Positions 16,908 through 26,276 are shown, numbered from the stretch's first letter. The stretch is DNA of 64,000 bases from Micromonospora lutea (GCF_016863535.1 NZ_BOPB01000005.1:1-64000), one strand, 5' to 3'. Notes: generated by a model from the sequence alone, not told the origin. Made by a program: numbers and translations.

Positions 16908-18170
16908 TCAGAGGCGTTCCACGGTCGCGCCGGTGCAGCGGTTGCGGGTGTCGAAGACGTATCGGGCGTGCCGGACCACGAGGTCGTAGTCGAACACGTC
17001 GTGGTCGGTGACCACCACGACACCGTCGGCTTCGCGCAGTTCGCGTTCGGTCAGATCCACCGTCAGCACCCCGTCGGGAAGGTGGTGTGCCTCGGCGTAC
17101 GGCTCGACCGCCCGGACCTCGGCGCCGAGTTCCCGTAGCCGCCGGGCGACCTCGACGGCCGGCGAGTCACGCATGTCGCCGGTGTTGCGCTTGTACGCCA
17201 GCCCGAGCAGTAGCAGGCGGGCGCCGTTGACCGCCCGTCCGGAACGGTTCAACCCGGCCATCACCCGCTGCGCCACGTGCTCGGGCATCTCGTGGTTGAC
17301 GTCGTTGGCCAGCTCGATGAACCGGAACTGCCGGCCGAGGCGGCGCTTGACCTGCCACGACAGGTAGCAGGGATCGATCGGCAGGCAGTGCCCGCCGACA
17401 CCGGGGCCGGGCCGGAACGGCATGAAGCCGAACGGCTTCGTCTCGGCTGCCTCAATGGCCTGCCAGACGTCGATGTCCAACTGGTGCGAGAGCATCGTCA
17501 GCTCGTTGACCAGGGCGATGTTGACCTGGCGGAAGGTGTTCTCGATGAGCTTGGTCAGCTCGGCCACCCGGGTCGAGTCCACCGGCACCGTCCGCTCCAC
17601 CAGCCGTCGGTAGAACGAGTCGACCCGGGCCAATGCGGCGGCGTCCACTCCGGACACCACCTTCGGCGTGTTCGCCAACCGCCAGGTCGGGTTGCCCGGG
17701 TCGATGCGTTCGGGGCTGTACCCGAGGTGGAAGTCTCCGGGGCTGCGCAGCCCGCTGGCCGACTCCAGCAGCGGGCGGAGCAACTCCTCCGTGGTGCCGG
17801 GGTAGGTGGTGGACTCCAACACCACCGTGCAACCGGGGCGCAGGTACGGCCCGATTCCTGTGCCGGCCTGCTCCACGAAGCTCAGGTCGGGGGTGCCGTC
17901 GCGCAGCGGAGTGGGCACGGTGATGACGCAGATGTCGAAGTCCTTGGCGTCGGCGTACTCCGTGCTCGGCTGGTACCGGCCGCTGGCCAGGGCGCGGCCG
18001 AGCCGGTCGGCGGGAATGTCCGACACGAACGACTCGCCCAGGGCGAGCCGTTTGATCCGGTCGGCGTCGACGTCGAGGCCGACCACGTGCAGGCCGGCTT
18101 CGACGGCCTGCATGGCCAGCGGCAGACCGACGTAACCCTGGCCGACGACGACCAACTTCTCCACGCTCAC
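16908..18170 (-). CDS. UDP-sugar 6-dehydrogenase (UDP-GlcNAc/ManNAc type)
   Basis: This NAD-dependent enzyme oxidises a UDP-sugar at C6 to a uronate for surface polysaccharide. The 420 residues show an N-terminal Rossmann motif G10-Q-G-Y-V-G15, a central dimer helix, and catalytic Cys262 in GVGGHCLPIDP. The C-terminal UDP-binding domain has the LGLAYKRNTGDMRDSPA motif. The sequence is nearer the WecC/WbpA branch than UDP-glucose dehydrogenases, so a hexosaminuronate product is likely. GTG 18170 is chosen because GGGAG lies 6-10 nt upstream and the fold starts there; the frame extends to 18296. It is not clustered with the polysaccharide locus 11 kb away. Confidence 0.88.
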   Translation of the reverse strand: MSVEKLVVVGQGYVGLPLAMQAVEAGLHVVGLDVDADRIKRLALGESFVSDIPADRLGRALASGRYQPSTEYADAKDFDICVITVPTPLRDGTPDLSFVEQAGTGIGPYLRPGCTVVLESTTYPGTTEELLRPLLESASGLRSPGDFHLGYSPERIDPGNPTWRLANTPKVVSGVDAAALARVDSFYRRLVERTVPVDSTRVAELTKLIENTFRQVNIALVNELTMLSHQLDIDVWQAIEAAETKPFGFMPFRPGPGVGGHCLPIDPCYLSWQVKRRLGRQFRFIELANDVNHEMPEHVAQRVMAGLNRSGRAVNGARLLLLGLAYKRNTGDMRDSPAVEVARRLRELGAEVRAVEPYAEAHHLPDGVLTVDLTERELREADGVVVVTDHDVFDYDLVVRHARYVFDTRNRCTGATVERL

Positions 18171-18276
18171 CCGAACTCCCGAACAGTAGGAGATAACTGC
18201 TGGTGAGGAGCCTAGAGCGCGGTGTGGCGCCGGACGTCCGTTTCGGGAATTTCGGGAGCGGTGCGACCGGTGGGAC

Positions 18277-19644
18277 TCAGCCTTCCGTTCCGTCACCGGT
18301 GCCGGGCGGTGTGTCCGCTGGCGGCGTGGTGGTGGGCGCCGCCGAGGTGGGAGTCACCGGCGGGGTGGGGCTGCTCGACGAGCCCGTCGGCTCCGGTTCC
18401 GGAGTGGGTGTCGTGGGCTCCGGTGACGGGGACTCGATCGACTCGGTGGGCTGCGGCGAGGACGGCTCCTGCGACGGTGAACCGGTCGGACGGGTCGTCG
18501 AGGCGGCCGGACGCAGCGACGGCACCTGCGCCGGTGCGCTCTGCTGCGGGCTCGGTGGCGCCTCTTCCTCGTCGGTGGGCTGGACCACCGGTGCGGTGGT
18601 GGGCAGCTTCACCGCGGGTGTGTTCGCATCCCGGGTGGCACCGAGCGCCGCACCGAGCGCCGTCATCCCGACCAGCACGGCGGTCAGCGCACCCACCAGC
18701 TTGCCGCGGCGTCGTCGACCCGGTGGCGGGTCGACCACCGGCAGTCCGGTGCGGGTGTCCGGCCCCGCGTCGCGCAGCGCCGTGGCCATCGGGACCACCG
18801 TGGTGGGCAGGGTGCTCTCCGACACGGCCGCCCGGGCCGCCTCGGCCATCGCCGCGCCGCTGCTGAACCGGTCGGCGGGATCCTTGGCCAACGCCCGGTC
18901 GACCAGCACCCGCACCGCTTCCGGGATGTCGTGCGGTAGTTCCGGCGGAGGGTCGTCGAGGTGCCGGACGGCGACCTGGAGGGGATTGTCTCCGGTGAAC
19001 GGTGGGCTGCCGGTCAGGCAGCAGTAGGCGACCGCGCCGAGCGCGTACAGGTCGGTCGCTCCGGAGACCGGTCGCCCGGCGGCCTGCTCGGGAGCCATGT
19101 AGAGCGCGGTGCCCGGGACGGCGTTCGTGCTGGTGATGCTCGTGACATTCGTCGACCGGGCGACCCCGAAGTCCACCAGGACGACGGTGCCGTCCTCCTG
19201 CATCAGCAGGTTGCTCGGCTTGACGTCGCGGTGCACGATCCCGCCCAGGTGAGCGGCGTGCAACGCCTGGGCTGCCTGGGCCACCACCGACATGGCCACG
19301 CCCACGTCCAGGCGTCCCTCGGCCTCGATCCGCTTCGACAGCGGCTGGCCGGTGACGAACTCCATGACCAGGTAGTCGGCCCGGCCACCGTCGGGCAGGT
19401 CGTCCTCACCGCAGTCGTAGACCTGCACGATCCCCGGGTGCCGCAGCGCTGCCATGATCCGTGCCTCGGCGCGGAACCGGGCGATGAAGTCGGGGTCGGA
19501 GACGAGGGAGGGCAGCAACACCTTGACCGCCACCTGCCGCCCGAGGATCAGGTCGGTCGCGCGCCAGACGTCGCCCATGCCGCCGGTGGCGACACGCTCG
19601 TCCAAGCGGTACCGACCGCTGAGTACGACCTCCGAAGACAACAC
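18277..19644 (-). CDS. membrane Ser/Thr protein kinase (PknB-like, no PASTA)
   Basis: This is a eukaryotic-type kinase of the cytoplasmic membrane, 455 residues. The kinase domain spans about 12-275: glycine loop ATGGMGDVW, K41 (AVK), catalytic HRDVKPSN with D140, and DFG with D158. A juxtamembrane linker, one hydrophobic helix (about 325-345) and an extracytoplasmic tail rich in Pro, Thr and Ser follow. There are no PASTA repeats, so it probably does not sense muropeptides. GTG 19644 lies 6 nt after a TACGGT -10, so the mRNA is probably leaderless; the frame stays open upstream to 19872 without a kinase-like sequence. Confidence 0.9.
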   Translation of the reverse strand: MLSSEVVLSGRYRLDERVATGGMGDVWRATDLILGRQVAVKVLLPSLVSDPDFIARFRAEARIMAALRHPGIVQVYDCGEDDLPDGGRADYLVMEFVTGQPLSKRIEAEGRLDVGVAMSVVAQAAQALHAAHLGGIVHRDVKPSNLLMQEDGTVVLVDFGVARSTNVTSITSTNAVPGTALYMAPEQAAGRPVSGATDLYALGAVAYCCLTGSPPFTGDNPLQVAVRHLDDPPPELPHDIPEAVRVLVDRALAKDPADRFSSGAAMAEAARAAVSESTLPTTVVPMATALRDAGPDTRTGLPVVDPPPGRRRRGKLVGALTAVLVGMTALGAALGATRDANTPAVKLPTTAPVVQPTDEEEAPPSPQQSAPAQVPSLRPAASTTRPTGSPSQEPSSPQPTESIESPSPEPTTPTPEPEPTGSSSSPTPPVTPTSAAPTTTPPADTPPGTGDGTEG

Positions 19645-20003
19645 GGCACCACCGTACCCACAGCCGGCTCGGACGGCGCGTCGGCGGGTCGGGCCGTACC
19701 GGTGCCATGTCCGGGCCGACCGCCGACCGCCGACCGCTGACGTCCCGCAGTGACCGCGCCGGAACGGAGCGTCAGGGCTCCCGACGTGGATCCGATTCCG
19801 GGCAGTTGGTGGCGCGCGGGTTCGGGTTGTGGTCCCCGACATTGTCGGCGAGAATCCGCTACCGGGCCGCACGGGCCCGGTTCGGTTCAGGTCGACGGGG
19901 GCGGGGTGCGGATCGAGGTCCGGCGCGTGGAACCGGCCGCGATGACACCTGCCCGCTCGGTGGACGTCGTCACCGCGGCACCGTGGTCGGCGACGGTGCG
20001 GTC
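19645..20003. other. intergenic region between kinase and sigma-factor genes
   Basis: These 359 bp hold the leaderless kinase promoter (TACGGT, minus strand, 19651-19656). They also hold a tandem run of three perfect 7-bp units CCGACCG at 19716-19736. Only one weak start region is seen for the sigma-factor gene. No gene with codon bias typical of the neighbours is evident. Confidence 0.5.
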
Positions 20004-20648
20004 ATGACCGGCGAACTGAGCCGGCAGGTCGAGGCCGCCCGCGCCGGTGACGAGGACGCCTTCCGTCATCTCTACCGCAGCCTCCAGCCCGGGCTCCTGC
20101 GCTACCTGACCGCCCTGGTCGGGGCCGACGCCGAGGACGTCGCCTCGGAGACCTGGTTGCAGGTCGCCCGCGACCTGCCCACCTTCACCGGTGGCGAGTT
20201 CCGTGCCTGGGCCGTCACCATTGCGCGCAACCGGGCCATGGACCACCTCCGTCGGCAACGCCGTCGACCGGCGCTGCCAGTGCCGGTGCAGGAACTGAGC
20301 GAGATGGCCGGGGACGCGGACACCGCCGAACGGGCGGGGGAGAGCCTCGGGACCGAGGCGGCGCTCGCCATGATCGCCAGCCTGCCGCCGAGGGAGGCCG
20401 AGGCGGTCCTGCTGCGCGCCGTGATCGGGCTCGACGCCGAGACCGCCGGACGGGTGCTCGGCCGTCGGGCCGGTGCGGTGCGCACCGCCGCTCACCGTGG
20501 CCTGCGACGACTCGCGCTGCTGCTGGACCAGCGCGGGGCGGCCACCACCTCGGCCGGGTCGGACGACGTCCCGACCGTCCCGACCGGTGACGCTCGGCCG
20601 CGCCAACGTGCCGGCCTGCCGCCCCAGGCCGAGCCGGTGGACGGCTGA
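20004..20648 (+). CDS. ECF-type RNA polymerase sigma factor
   Basis: This is an alternative sigma-70 factor, 214 residues. Region 2 covers about 15-85 (DAFRHLYRSLQPGLLRYL, then DVASETWLQVARDL and WAVTIARNRAMDHLRRQ). Region 4 covers about 110-170 (ALAMIASLPPREAEAVLLR...RAGAVRTAAHRGLRRL). A Pro/Thr-rich C-tail of about 40 residues is extra. ATG 20004 is used; no strong ribosome site is visible, and an upstream GTG near 19985 is possible. The next gene starts 1 bp after the stop, as for cognate membrane regulators. Confidence 0.9.
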   Translation: MTGELSRQVEAARAGDEDAFRHLYRSLQPGLLRYLTALVGADAEDVASETWLQVARDLPTFTGGEFRAWAVTIARNRAMDHLRRQRRRPALPVPVQELSEMAGDADTAERAGESLGTEAALAMIASLPPREAEAVLLRAVIGLDAETAGRVLGRRAGAVRTAAHRGLRRLALLLDQRGAATTSAGSDDVPTVPTGDARPRQRAGLPPQAEPVDG

Positions 20649-20649
20649 C

Positions 20650-21435
20650 ATGCGCAAACTTCGGGAGATGCTGCGCCGGTCGTTGCGCGCCGACCACGAA
20701 CGGCTGCTGGACACCGCCGCTGATGCCCGGTCGACACGGCCGGCACCGGGTCCGGCCGACCCGCTCGCCGACCTGTTGCGGGCTGCCGCCGCTCCGGCCC
20801 GAGAGCGGGAACTTGCCGGCGAGGAGGCCGCCGTCGCGGCGTTCCGCGACGCCCACCGGCCAGCGGGCGCGGTCTCGGCGACCCGGCGACGACGGCACCG
20901 GGGATTCACCGCCGGTGCGGTGGCCTGGATCGCCGGGCTGGCGGCCACCGCCACCGCGGGCGCCGCCCTGGCCGCCGTCGGCCTGGACCGCGCCGGTCCG
21001 CCGTCGCCCCCGGCTGTCACCACCAGTCCGGCCGCGCCCGTACCGAGCACCAGTGTGGGCACCCCCACCGGGAAACCCGCCGCAGAGCCGGCCGCGGCTC
21101 CGAACGCTCCGACTGCTCCGACCCCCTCGACCGCCCGAGCCGACGGCCCGACCGGTGATGCCGCCACCGTCCCACCGTCGCCGACGCCCCACGCGCCGGT
21201 GACACCAAATCCCGAAGCCACCACACAGGTCGGTCCCGGCAACTCCGACAACACCACGGACCGTCCGGGGCTCTGTCGGGCCTACCTGGCGAAGTCGGAA
21301 CGGCAGCGGGAGAAGGCGCTGCGCACCCCCGCCTTCAACGAACTGGTGGTCGCGGCCGGCGGCGCGGAACACGTCGAGGAGTACTGCCGGGGCCTGCGGG
21401 CCGAGTCCACCGCGAACCCGACCACCGGACCCTGA
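20650..21435 (+). CDS. single-pass membrane protein coupled to sigma factor
   Basis: The 261-residue protein has a cytoplasmic helical domain (1-80, including ERELAGEEAAVAAFRDAHR) and one membrane helix (about 86-110). A long Pro/Thr/Ala-rich outer segment follows, then a small C-terminal domain with two Cys (GLCRAYLAK, EYCRGLR). Position 1 bp after the sigma gene suggests an anti-sigma or sigma-linked regulator. The zinc HxxxCxxC motif of ZAS anti-sigma factors is absent, so the mechanism would differ. The role is inferred from position and topology only. Confidence 0.7.
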   Translation: MRKLREMLRRSLRADHERLLDTAADARSTRPAPGPADPLADLLRAAAAPARERELAGEEAAVAAFRDAHRPAGAVSATRRRRHRGFTAGAVAWIAGLAATATAGAALAAVGLDRAGPPSPPAVTTSPAAPVPSTSVGTPTGKPAAEPAAAPNAPTAPTPSTARADGPTGDAATVPPSPTPHAPVTPNPEATTQVGPGNSDNTTDRPGLCRAYLAKSERQREKALRTPAFNELVVAAGGAEHVEEYCRGLRAESTANPTTGP

Positions 21436-21721
21436 GCCCGGCGGACAGCCCGGTGGGCGGCGCGCGTGGCGGTGGTCCTCCCGCGCCAAACGTGACCGGA
21501 TCGTGAAATCCGTTCGACGGCCTGTTGCTGACTGCTACACAGATGGTGTCGGATCCGCCCGTGTCGCACCTGGGTGAAGCCGCACGTCAGCCTCGTGCTG
21601 TGGGTGGCCCGCCGGGCGATGGCCGATGCTGCGCCGGCACCGAGCGGTGCAGGTTCACACGGTTCGATGTCACCCGGGTGGGTTACCGTGGCGGCGGATC
21701 CGATCGGGGAAGGAGCCACGC

Positions 21722-22957
21722 GTGGTGATGTCACCGGAGGTGGACCAGATCCCGGTGCTGCGGGACCGCGCCGCCGCCGCCCGGCACCTCGCCCGGATCT
21801 GCTTCAAGACCGGTCCGCCCACCCTCACCGGGGTCGAGCTGGAGTGGACGGTCCACGACGCGGCCGATCCAGCCCGCCCCGTCGACGCCGCGCGGCTGCG
21901 TGCGGCGCTGGGGCCGTACGGCCCCACCACGCTGGACCCGACCAGCCCCGCCCTGCGCCTGCTCCGGGGCAGCGCGATGACCGTCGAACCCGGCGGGCAA
22001 CTGGAGATCTCCACCCCACCGCGAGCCCGCGTGGCCGCGCTGATCGAGGCCACCGAATCCGACGTGGAACAGGCCACCGGACTGTTGGCCGCCGCCGGGC
22101 TGACGCTCGGCCAGGCTGGCATCGATCCGTACCGGCACCCGCAGCCCGTGATCGACACCCCCCGCTACCGCGCCATGCGGCAGGCCTTCGACCGGCGGGG
22201 GTCCGACGGGCGGACCATGATGTACAGCACCGCCGGCCTGCAGATCTGCCTCGACGCGGGGCAGCCGGAGCAACTCTCGACGCGCTGGCAACTGGTACAC
22301 GCGGCCGGGCCACCCCTGCTCGCCGCCTTCGCCACCGCCCGCCGGCACGCCGGCCGGGACACCGGCTGGACGTCCGCCCGGATGGGCGCGTGGTGGCGCA
22401 TCGACCCGGCCCGCACCGCCCCGGTCTGGACTCCCGCCCAGGCCGATCGGGATCCGGTCACCGCCTGGACGGCGTACGTGCTGGCCGCGCCGCTGCTCTG
22501 CGTCCGTGACGACGGCCCGGACTGGACGGCCCCGCCGGGCGTGACGTTCGCCGACTGGCTCGACGGGGCGTTGCACCGACCACCCCGCGTCGACGACCTG
22601 GAATATCACGTCAGCACGCTCTTCCCGCCGGTACGTCCACGTGGCTACTTGGAGATCCGCTATTTCGACGCGCAACCCGGGCGGGGCTGGATCCTGCCGT
22701 TGGCGGTGCTCAGCGCACTGCTCAGCGGCGCCGACACGATCGCGGCGGCGATGGACGTGACCGCACCCGCCGCCGACGCCTGGCACCGGGCGGCGCGCCA
22801 CGGCCTGGGTGACGTGACCCTGGCCCGGGCCGCCGCTGGTCTGTTCGACCTGGCCCGGAGCGCGCTGCCGCGGCTGGAGCTGCCGCCGGCCCTGCGCCAG
22901 GAGATCGACCACGGATTACGACGGCGGCGGGACGCCGCGGAGAGGAGTCAGCCGTGA
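21722..22957 (+). CDS. egtA: ergothioneine biosynthesis glutamate-cysteine ligase EgtA
   Basis: This ATP-dependent ligase makes gamma-glutamylcysteine, the sulfur donor for EgtB. The 411 residues fit the actinobacterial GCS2-like EgtA family; ELEWTV near the N-terminus and YLEIRYFDAQPG near the C-terminus are active-site segments. GGGGAAGGA at 21707-21714 supports GTG 21722 (7-nt spacing); GTG 21725 and ATG 21728 are alternatives. The stop overlaps egtB by 4 bp (GTGA). A TTA codon near the C-terminus (22916-22918) makes it a candidate for bldA-type control. Confidence 0.95.
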   Translation: MVMSPEVDQIPVLRDRAAAARHLARICFKTGPPTLTGVELEWTVHDAADPARPVDAARLRAALGPYGPTTLDPTSPALRLLRGSAMTVEPGGQLEISTPPRARVAALIEATESDVEQATGLLAAAGLTLGQAGIDPYRHPQPVIDTPRYRAMRQAFDRRGSDGRTMMYSTAGLQICLDAGQPEQLSTRWQLVHAAGPPLLAAFATARRHAGRDTGWTSARMGAWWRIDPARTAPVWTPAQADRDPVTAWTAYVLAAPLLCVRDDGPDWTAPPGVTFADWLDGALHRPPRVDDLEYHVSTLFPPVRPRGYLEIRYFDAQPGRGWILPLAVLSALLSGADTIAAAMDVTAPAADAWHRAARHGLGDVTLARAAAGLFDLARSALPRLELPPALRQEIDHGLRRRRDAAERSQP

Positions 22958-24288
22958 CCGACACCGGCATCGATCGCGACGCCGAGGGTTTGCGCGACCG
23001 GATCGCGGCGGAACTGGCGCGTACCCGCGCCCGCACCGTCCTGCTGACCGAAGCCGTGGACGACGCCGACCTGGTCCGTCAGCACTCACCGTTGATGTCC
23101 CCGCTGGTGTGGGACCTGGCGCACGTCGGCAACCAGGAGGAGCTCTGGCTGGTCCGCGATGTCGGCGGACGGGAACCGGTGCGGTGTGACATCGACGACC
23201 TGTACGACGCGTTCAAGCAGCCGCGCCGGGACCGCCCCTCGTTGCCGCTGCTGCCGCCGCCCGAGGCCCGCGCGTACGTGGCCACGGTCCGGGAGAAGGT
23301 CTACGACCTGCTGGACGGCGTCACCTTCGACGGCGGCAAACTGGTCGCCGACGGGTTCGCCTTCGGGATGATCGTGCAGCACGAGCAGCAGCACGACGAG
23401 ACCATGCTCGCCACTCACCAGCTGCGTTCCGGCCCCGCCGCGCTGCACGCGCCGCCGCCACCCGAGCCGACCGTGCGGGTGCCCGCCGAGGTGCTGGTGC
23501 CCGCCGGTCCGTTCACGATGGGCACCGACACCGACCCGTGGGCACTGGACAACGAGCGCCCCGCCCACCGGGTGGACCTGCCCGCGTACGTCATCGACGC
23601 CGCACCGGTGACCAACGGCGCGTACCGCGCGTTCATCGCCGACGGCGGGTACGACGACCCGCGCTGGTGGACCGAGGCGGGCTGGCAGCACCGCCGGCAG
23701 GCCGGGCTCACCGCGCCGATGCACTGGCAGCGGGACGGGGACGGCTGGTCCTACCTGCGGTTCGGCACCTGGTCGCGGGTGCGCGACGACGAGCCGGTGG
23801 TGCACGTCTGCTTCCACGAGGCACAGGCGTACGCCACCTGGGCGAGCAAACGTCTGCCCACCGAGGCGGAATGGGAGAAGGCCGCCCGGTGGGACCCGGC
23901 TACCGGTCGGTCCCGGCGCTACCCGTGGGGTGACGGTGACCCCACCCCGATCCAGGCCAACCTGGGCCAACGGCACCTGTCACCGGCACCGGTGGGCGCC
24001 TACCCGGCCGGCGCCTCGCCGCTCGGCGTGCATCAGCTCATCGGCGACGTGTGGGAGTGGACGGCCACCCCGTTCCGGGGCTATCCGGGCTTCGCCGCTT
24101 TCCCCTACCGGGAGTACTCCGAAGTTTTCTTCGGCGACGACCACCAGGTTCTGCGGGGCGGCTCGTTCGGCACCGACCAGGCGGCCTGCCGCGGCACCTT
24201 CCGCAACTGGGACTATCCCATCCGTCGGCAGATCTTCAGTGGCTTCCGCTGTGCCCGTGACGCCCGGCCCGACGAGGCACACCGGTGA
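22954..24288 (+). CDS. egtB: ergothioneine sulfoxide synthase EgtB
   Basis: This non-haem iron enzyme joins gamma-glutamylcysteine (or cysteine) to hercynine with O2. The 444 residues have an N-terminal DinB-like domain whose iron ligands are visible as H57 (WDLAHVGN) and H143/H147 (QHEQQHDE). A C-terminal formylglycine-generating-enzyme-like domain follows (about 180-440; VPAGPFTMGTD, RLPTEAEWEKAARWDP, GDVWEWTATPF). GTG 22954 overlaps the egtA stop, so translation is coupled. It is the central step of the pathway encoded by the four-gene cluster. Confidence 0.96.
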   Translation: MTDTGIDRDAEGLRDRIAAELARTRARTVLLTEAVDDADLVRQHSPLMSPLVWDLAHVGNQEELWLVRDVGGREPVRCDIDDLYDAFKQPRRDRPSLPLLPPPEARAYVATVREKVYDLLDGVTFDGGKLVADGFAFGMIVQHEQQHDETMLATHQLRSGPAALHAPPPPEPTVRVPAEVLVPAGPFTMGTDTDPWALDNERPAHRVDLPAYVIDAAPVTNGAYRAFIADGGYDDPRWWTEAGWQHRRQAGLTAPMHWQRDGDGWSYLRFGTWSRVRDDEPVVHVCFHEAQAYATWASKRLPTEAEWEKAARWDPATGRSRRYPWGDGDPTPIQANLGQRHLSPAPVGAYPAGASPLGVHQLIGDVWEWTATPFRGYPGFAAFPYREYSEVFFGDDHQVLRGGSFGTDQAACRGTFRNWDYPIRRQIFSGFRCARDARPDEAHR

Positions 24289-24310
24289 CGCTCGGGGAGC
24301 GGGTCGCCTG

Positions 24311-25057
24311 ATGTGCCGACACCTGGCCTACCTGGGGCCACCGCTGACCCTGCGTGAGCTGCTGTTCGATCCGCCGCACTCACTGCTACGCCAGTCCTGG
24401 GCACCACGCGACATGCGTGGCGGCGGGACCATCAACGCCGACGGCTTCGGCATCGGGTGGTACCCGGGCGGTGCGGGGCCGGTGCGGTATCGCCGGGCGC
24501 AGCCGATCTGGAGTGACCCGACCATCGCCGAGCTGGCGGCGGTGACCTCGGCCGGGGCGGTGTTGGCCGCCGTCCGTTCGGCAACGGTCGGCATGGCGAT
24601 CGTCGACACCGCCGCCGCCCCCTTCGCCGAAGGACGGTGGCTGTTCAGCCACAACGGTGTGGTGCGGGGCTGGCCCGACTCGGTGGTTCCGCTCGCCGCC
24701 GAGCTACCCGTACGCGACCTGATCACCCTCGACGCGACGACCGACTCGGCGCTGCTGTGGGCGCTGGTCCGCCACCGGTTGCGCGCCGGTGTCGGGCCGG
24801 CGCGGGCGGTCGCCGAGACGGTGACCTCGGTCGCCGCGGCGGCACCCGGATCACGGCTCAACATGCTGCTCACCGACGGGCACACGGTGGTCGCCAGCGC
24901 GGCCGGGCACGCCCTGTCGGTGCGGGTCACGCCCTCGTCGGTGTTGCTGGTCTCCGAACCGCACGACGACGAGCCGGGCTGGGATGAGGTGACCGAGGGG
25001 CAACTCGTGCAGGCCACCGCGACGCAGGTACGCCAGCGGGAACTGGCGGCGTGGTGA
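24311..25057 (+). CDS. egtC: gamma-glutamyl hydrolase EgtC
   Basis: This class II glutamine-amidotransferase-fold hydrolase removes the gamma-glutamyl group from the sulfoxide conjugate. It has 248 residues; Cys2 (MCRHLAYLG) is the catalytic nucleophile exposed after Met removal. NADGFGIGWYP and FSHNGVVRGW are family motifs. GGGGAGCG lies 11-18 nt upstream of ATG 24311. The gap from egtB is 22 bp. Confidence 0.95.
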   Translation: MCRHLAYLGPPLTLRELLFDPPHSLLRQSWAPRDMRGGGTINADGFGIGWYPGGAGPVRYRRAQPIWSDPTIAELAAVTSAGAVLAAVRSATVGMAIVDTAAAPFAEGRWLFSHNGVVRGWPDSVVPLAAELPVRDLITLDATTDSALLWALVRHRLRAGVGPARAVAETVTSVAAAAPGSRLNMLLTDGHTVVASAAGHALSVRVTPSSVLLVSEPHDDEPGWDEVTEGQLVQATATQVRQRELAAW

Positions 25058-25132
25058 GCGGGGCCGGCGAGGCGGCGTCGGAGCGCCCGGGTCGGGTGCG
25101 CACCTGTCAGACACGAACGAAGGGAACAGCAG

Positions 25133-26098
25133 ATGGGCGCTGAGCCGCTGGAGATCCACCTCGACGACCAGGACATCAGCCGCAGCCTGCGCAGGGACGT
25201 ACGCATGGGGCTGACCGCCGAGGAGAAGTGGCTGCCGCCGAAGTGGTTCTACGACTCCCGGGGCAGCGAGCTGTTCGACGAGATCACCCGCCTGCCGGAG
25301 TACTACCCGACCCGGGCCGAGCGTGCCGTCCTGGCCGAGCGGGCGGTGGAGATCGCCGAGCTGACCGGCGCGAAGACGCTCATCGAGTTGGGCTCCGGGT
25401 CCTCGGAGAAGACCCGCCTGCTGCTGGACGCCTTCACCCAGCGCGGGGAGCTCGGGTCGTTCGTGCCGCTCGACGTGTCGGTCAGCGCGTTGGCCGGGTC
25501 CACCGCCGCGGTCGCCGCCGACTATCCGGGGCTGCGGGTACGCGGCATCGTCGGGGACTTCACCCGCCACCTGGATCACCTGCCGACCGGCGGGCGGCGG
25601 CTGGTCATCTTCCTCGGCGGCACGATCGGCAACCTGCTGCCGGTCGAACGGGCGGAGTTCCTCACCGGGATGCGGGCCGCGTTGGAGGGGGGTGACTGGC
25701 TGCTGGTCGGTACCGACCTGGTCAAGGATCCGGCGGTGATCGTGCCCGCCTACGACGACGCGGCCGGCGTGACCGCCGAGTTCAACCGTAACGTGTTGCG
25801 GGTGCTCAACCGGGAACTCGACGCCGACTTCGACCCGTCGGCATTCGCCCATGTCGCGCTCTGGAACCCGGAACAGGAGTGGATCGAGATGCGGCTGCGG
25901 GCGGAGCGGTCCATGCGGGTGAAGGTGCTCGACCTGGTTGTCGACTTCGCCGCCGGTGAGGATCTGCGTACCGAGGTGTCGGCGAAGTTCCGCCCGGAGG
26001 GGATCGCGGGTGAGCTGGCCGCCACGGGTTTCCGTACCGAGCGGTTCTGGACGGACCCGGCCGACCTGTTCGGGGTGACCCTCGCCCGTGCCGAATGA
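25133..26098 (+). CDS. egtD: L-histidine N-alpha-methyltransferase EgtD
   Basis: This SAM-dependent enzyme trimethylates histidine to hercynine, the first ergothioneine step. The 321 residues show the signature PEYYPTR (56-61) and SAM motif ELGSGSSEKT (85-94). FLGGTIGNLLP and a C-terminal beta domain for histidine recognition follow. GAAGGGA lies 9-15 nt upstream of ATG 25133. The cluster order is egtA-B-C-D. The C-S lyase egtE is not found after it; the next gene belongs to another function. Confidence 0.96.
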   Translation: MGAEPLEIHLDDQDISRSLRRDVRMGLTAEEKWLPPKWFYDSRGSELFDEITRLPEYYPTRAERAVLAERAVEIAELTGAKTLIELGSGSSEKTRLLLDAFTQRGELGSFVPLDVSVSALAGSTAAVAADYPGLRVRGIVGDFTRHLDHLPTGGRRLVIFLGGTIGNLLPVERAEFLTGMRAALEGGDWLLVGTDLVKDPAVIVPAYDDAAGVTAEFNRNVLRVLNRELDADFDPSAFAHVALWNPEQEWIEMRLRAERSMRVKVLDLVVDFAAGEDLRTEVSAKFRPEGIAGELAATGFRTERFWTDPADLFGVTLARAE

Positions 26099-26174
26099 GC
26101 GAGGCGGCCGTGCGCGCTGACCGAGGCGTACGGCCGGGGTGATCCGCCGGAGGACGGTCGGCTAGGCTGGGCCC

Positions 26175-26276
26175 AGCGAAGGGGAGTAGCCCGTAACGTG
26201 GTGGTCGACATACTGGTGCGTCACGCATCCGGCCACCTGGCCTCGTTTCGGCGAGGCGGGCGAGACCTTCGACCAG
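26175..26276 (+). ncRNA. yybP-ykoY (Mn2+) riboswitch aptamer 1
   Basis: The two most conserved yybP-ykoY elements are present: GCGAAGGGGAGTAGC at 26176-26190 and GCGAGACCTTCGACC at 26260-26274. CGAAGG (26177-26182) pairs with CCTTCG (26266-26271) to close P1. It precedes a GDT1/TMEM165-type exporter, one of the known target families of this Mn2+-sensing aptamer. The identification rests on motif and context. Confidence 0.9.

Noticed and set aside
18277..19644. PASTA-type PknB of the cell-division cluster
   Set aside because: No PASTA repeats and no pbpA, rodA, fhaA or pstP neighbours.
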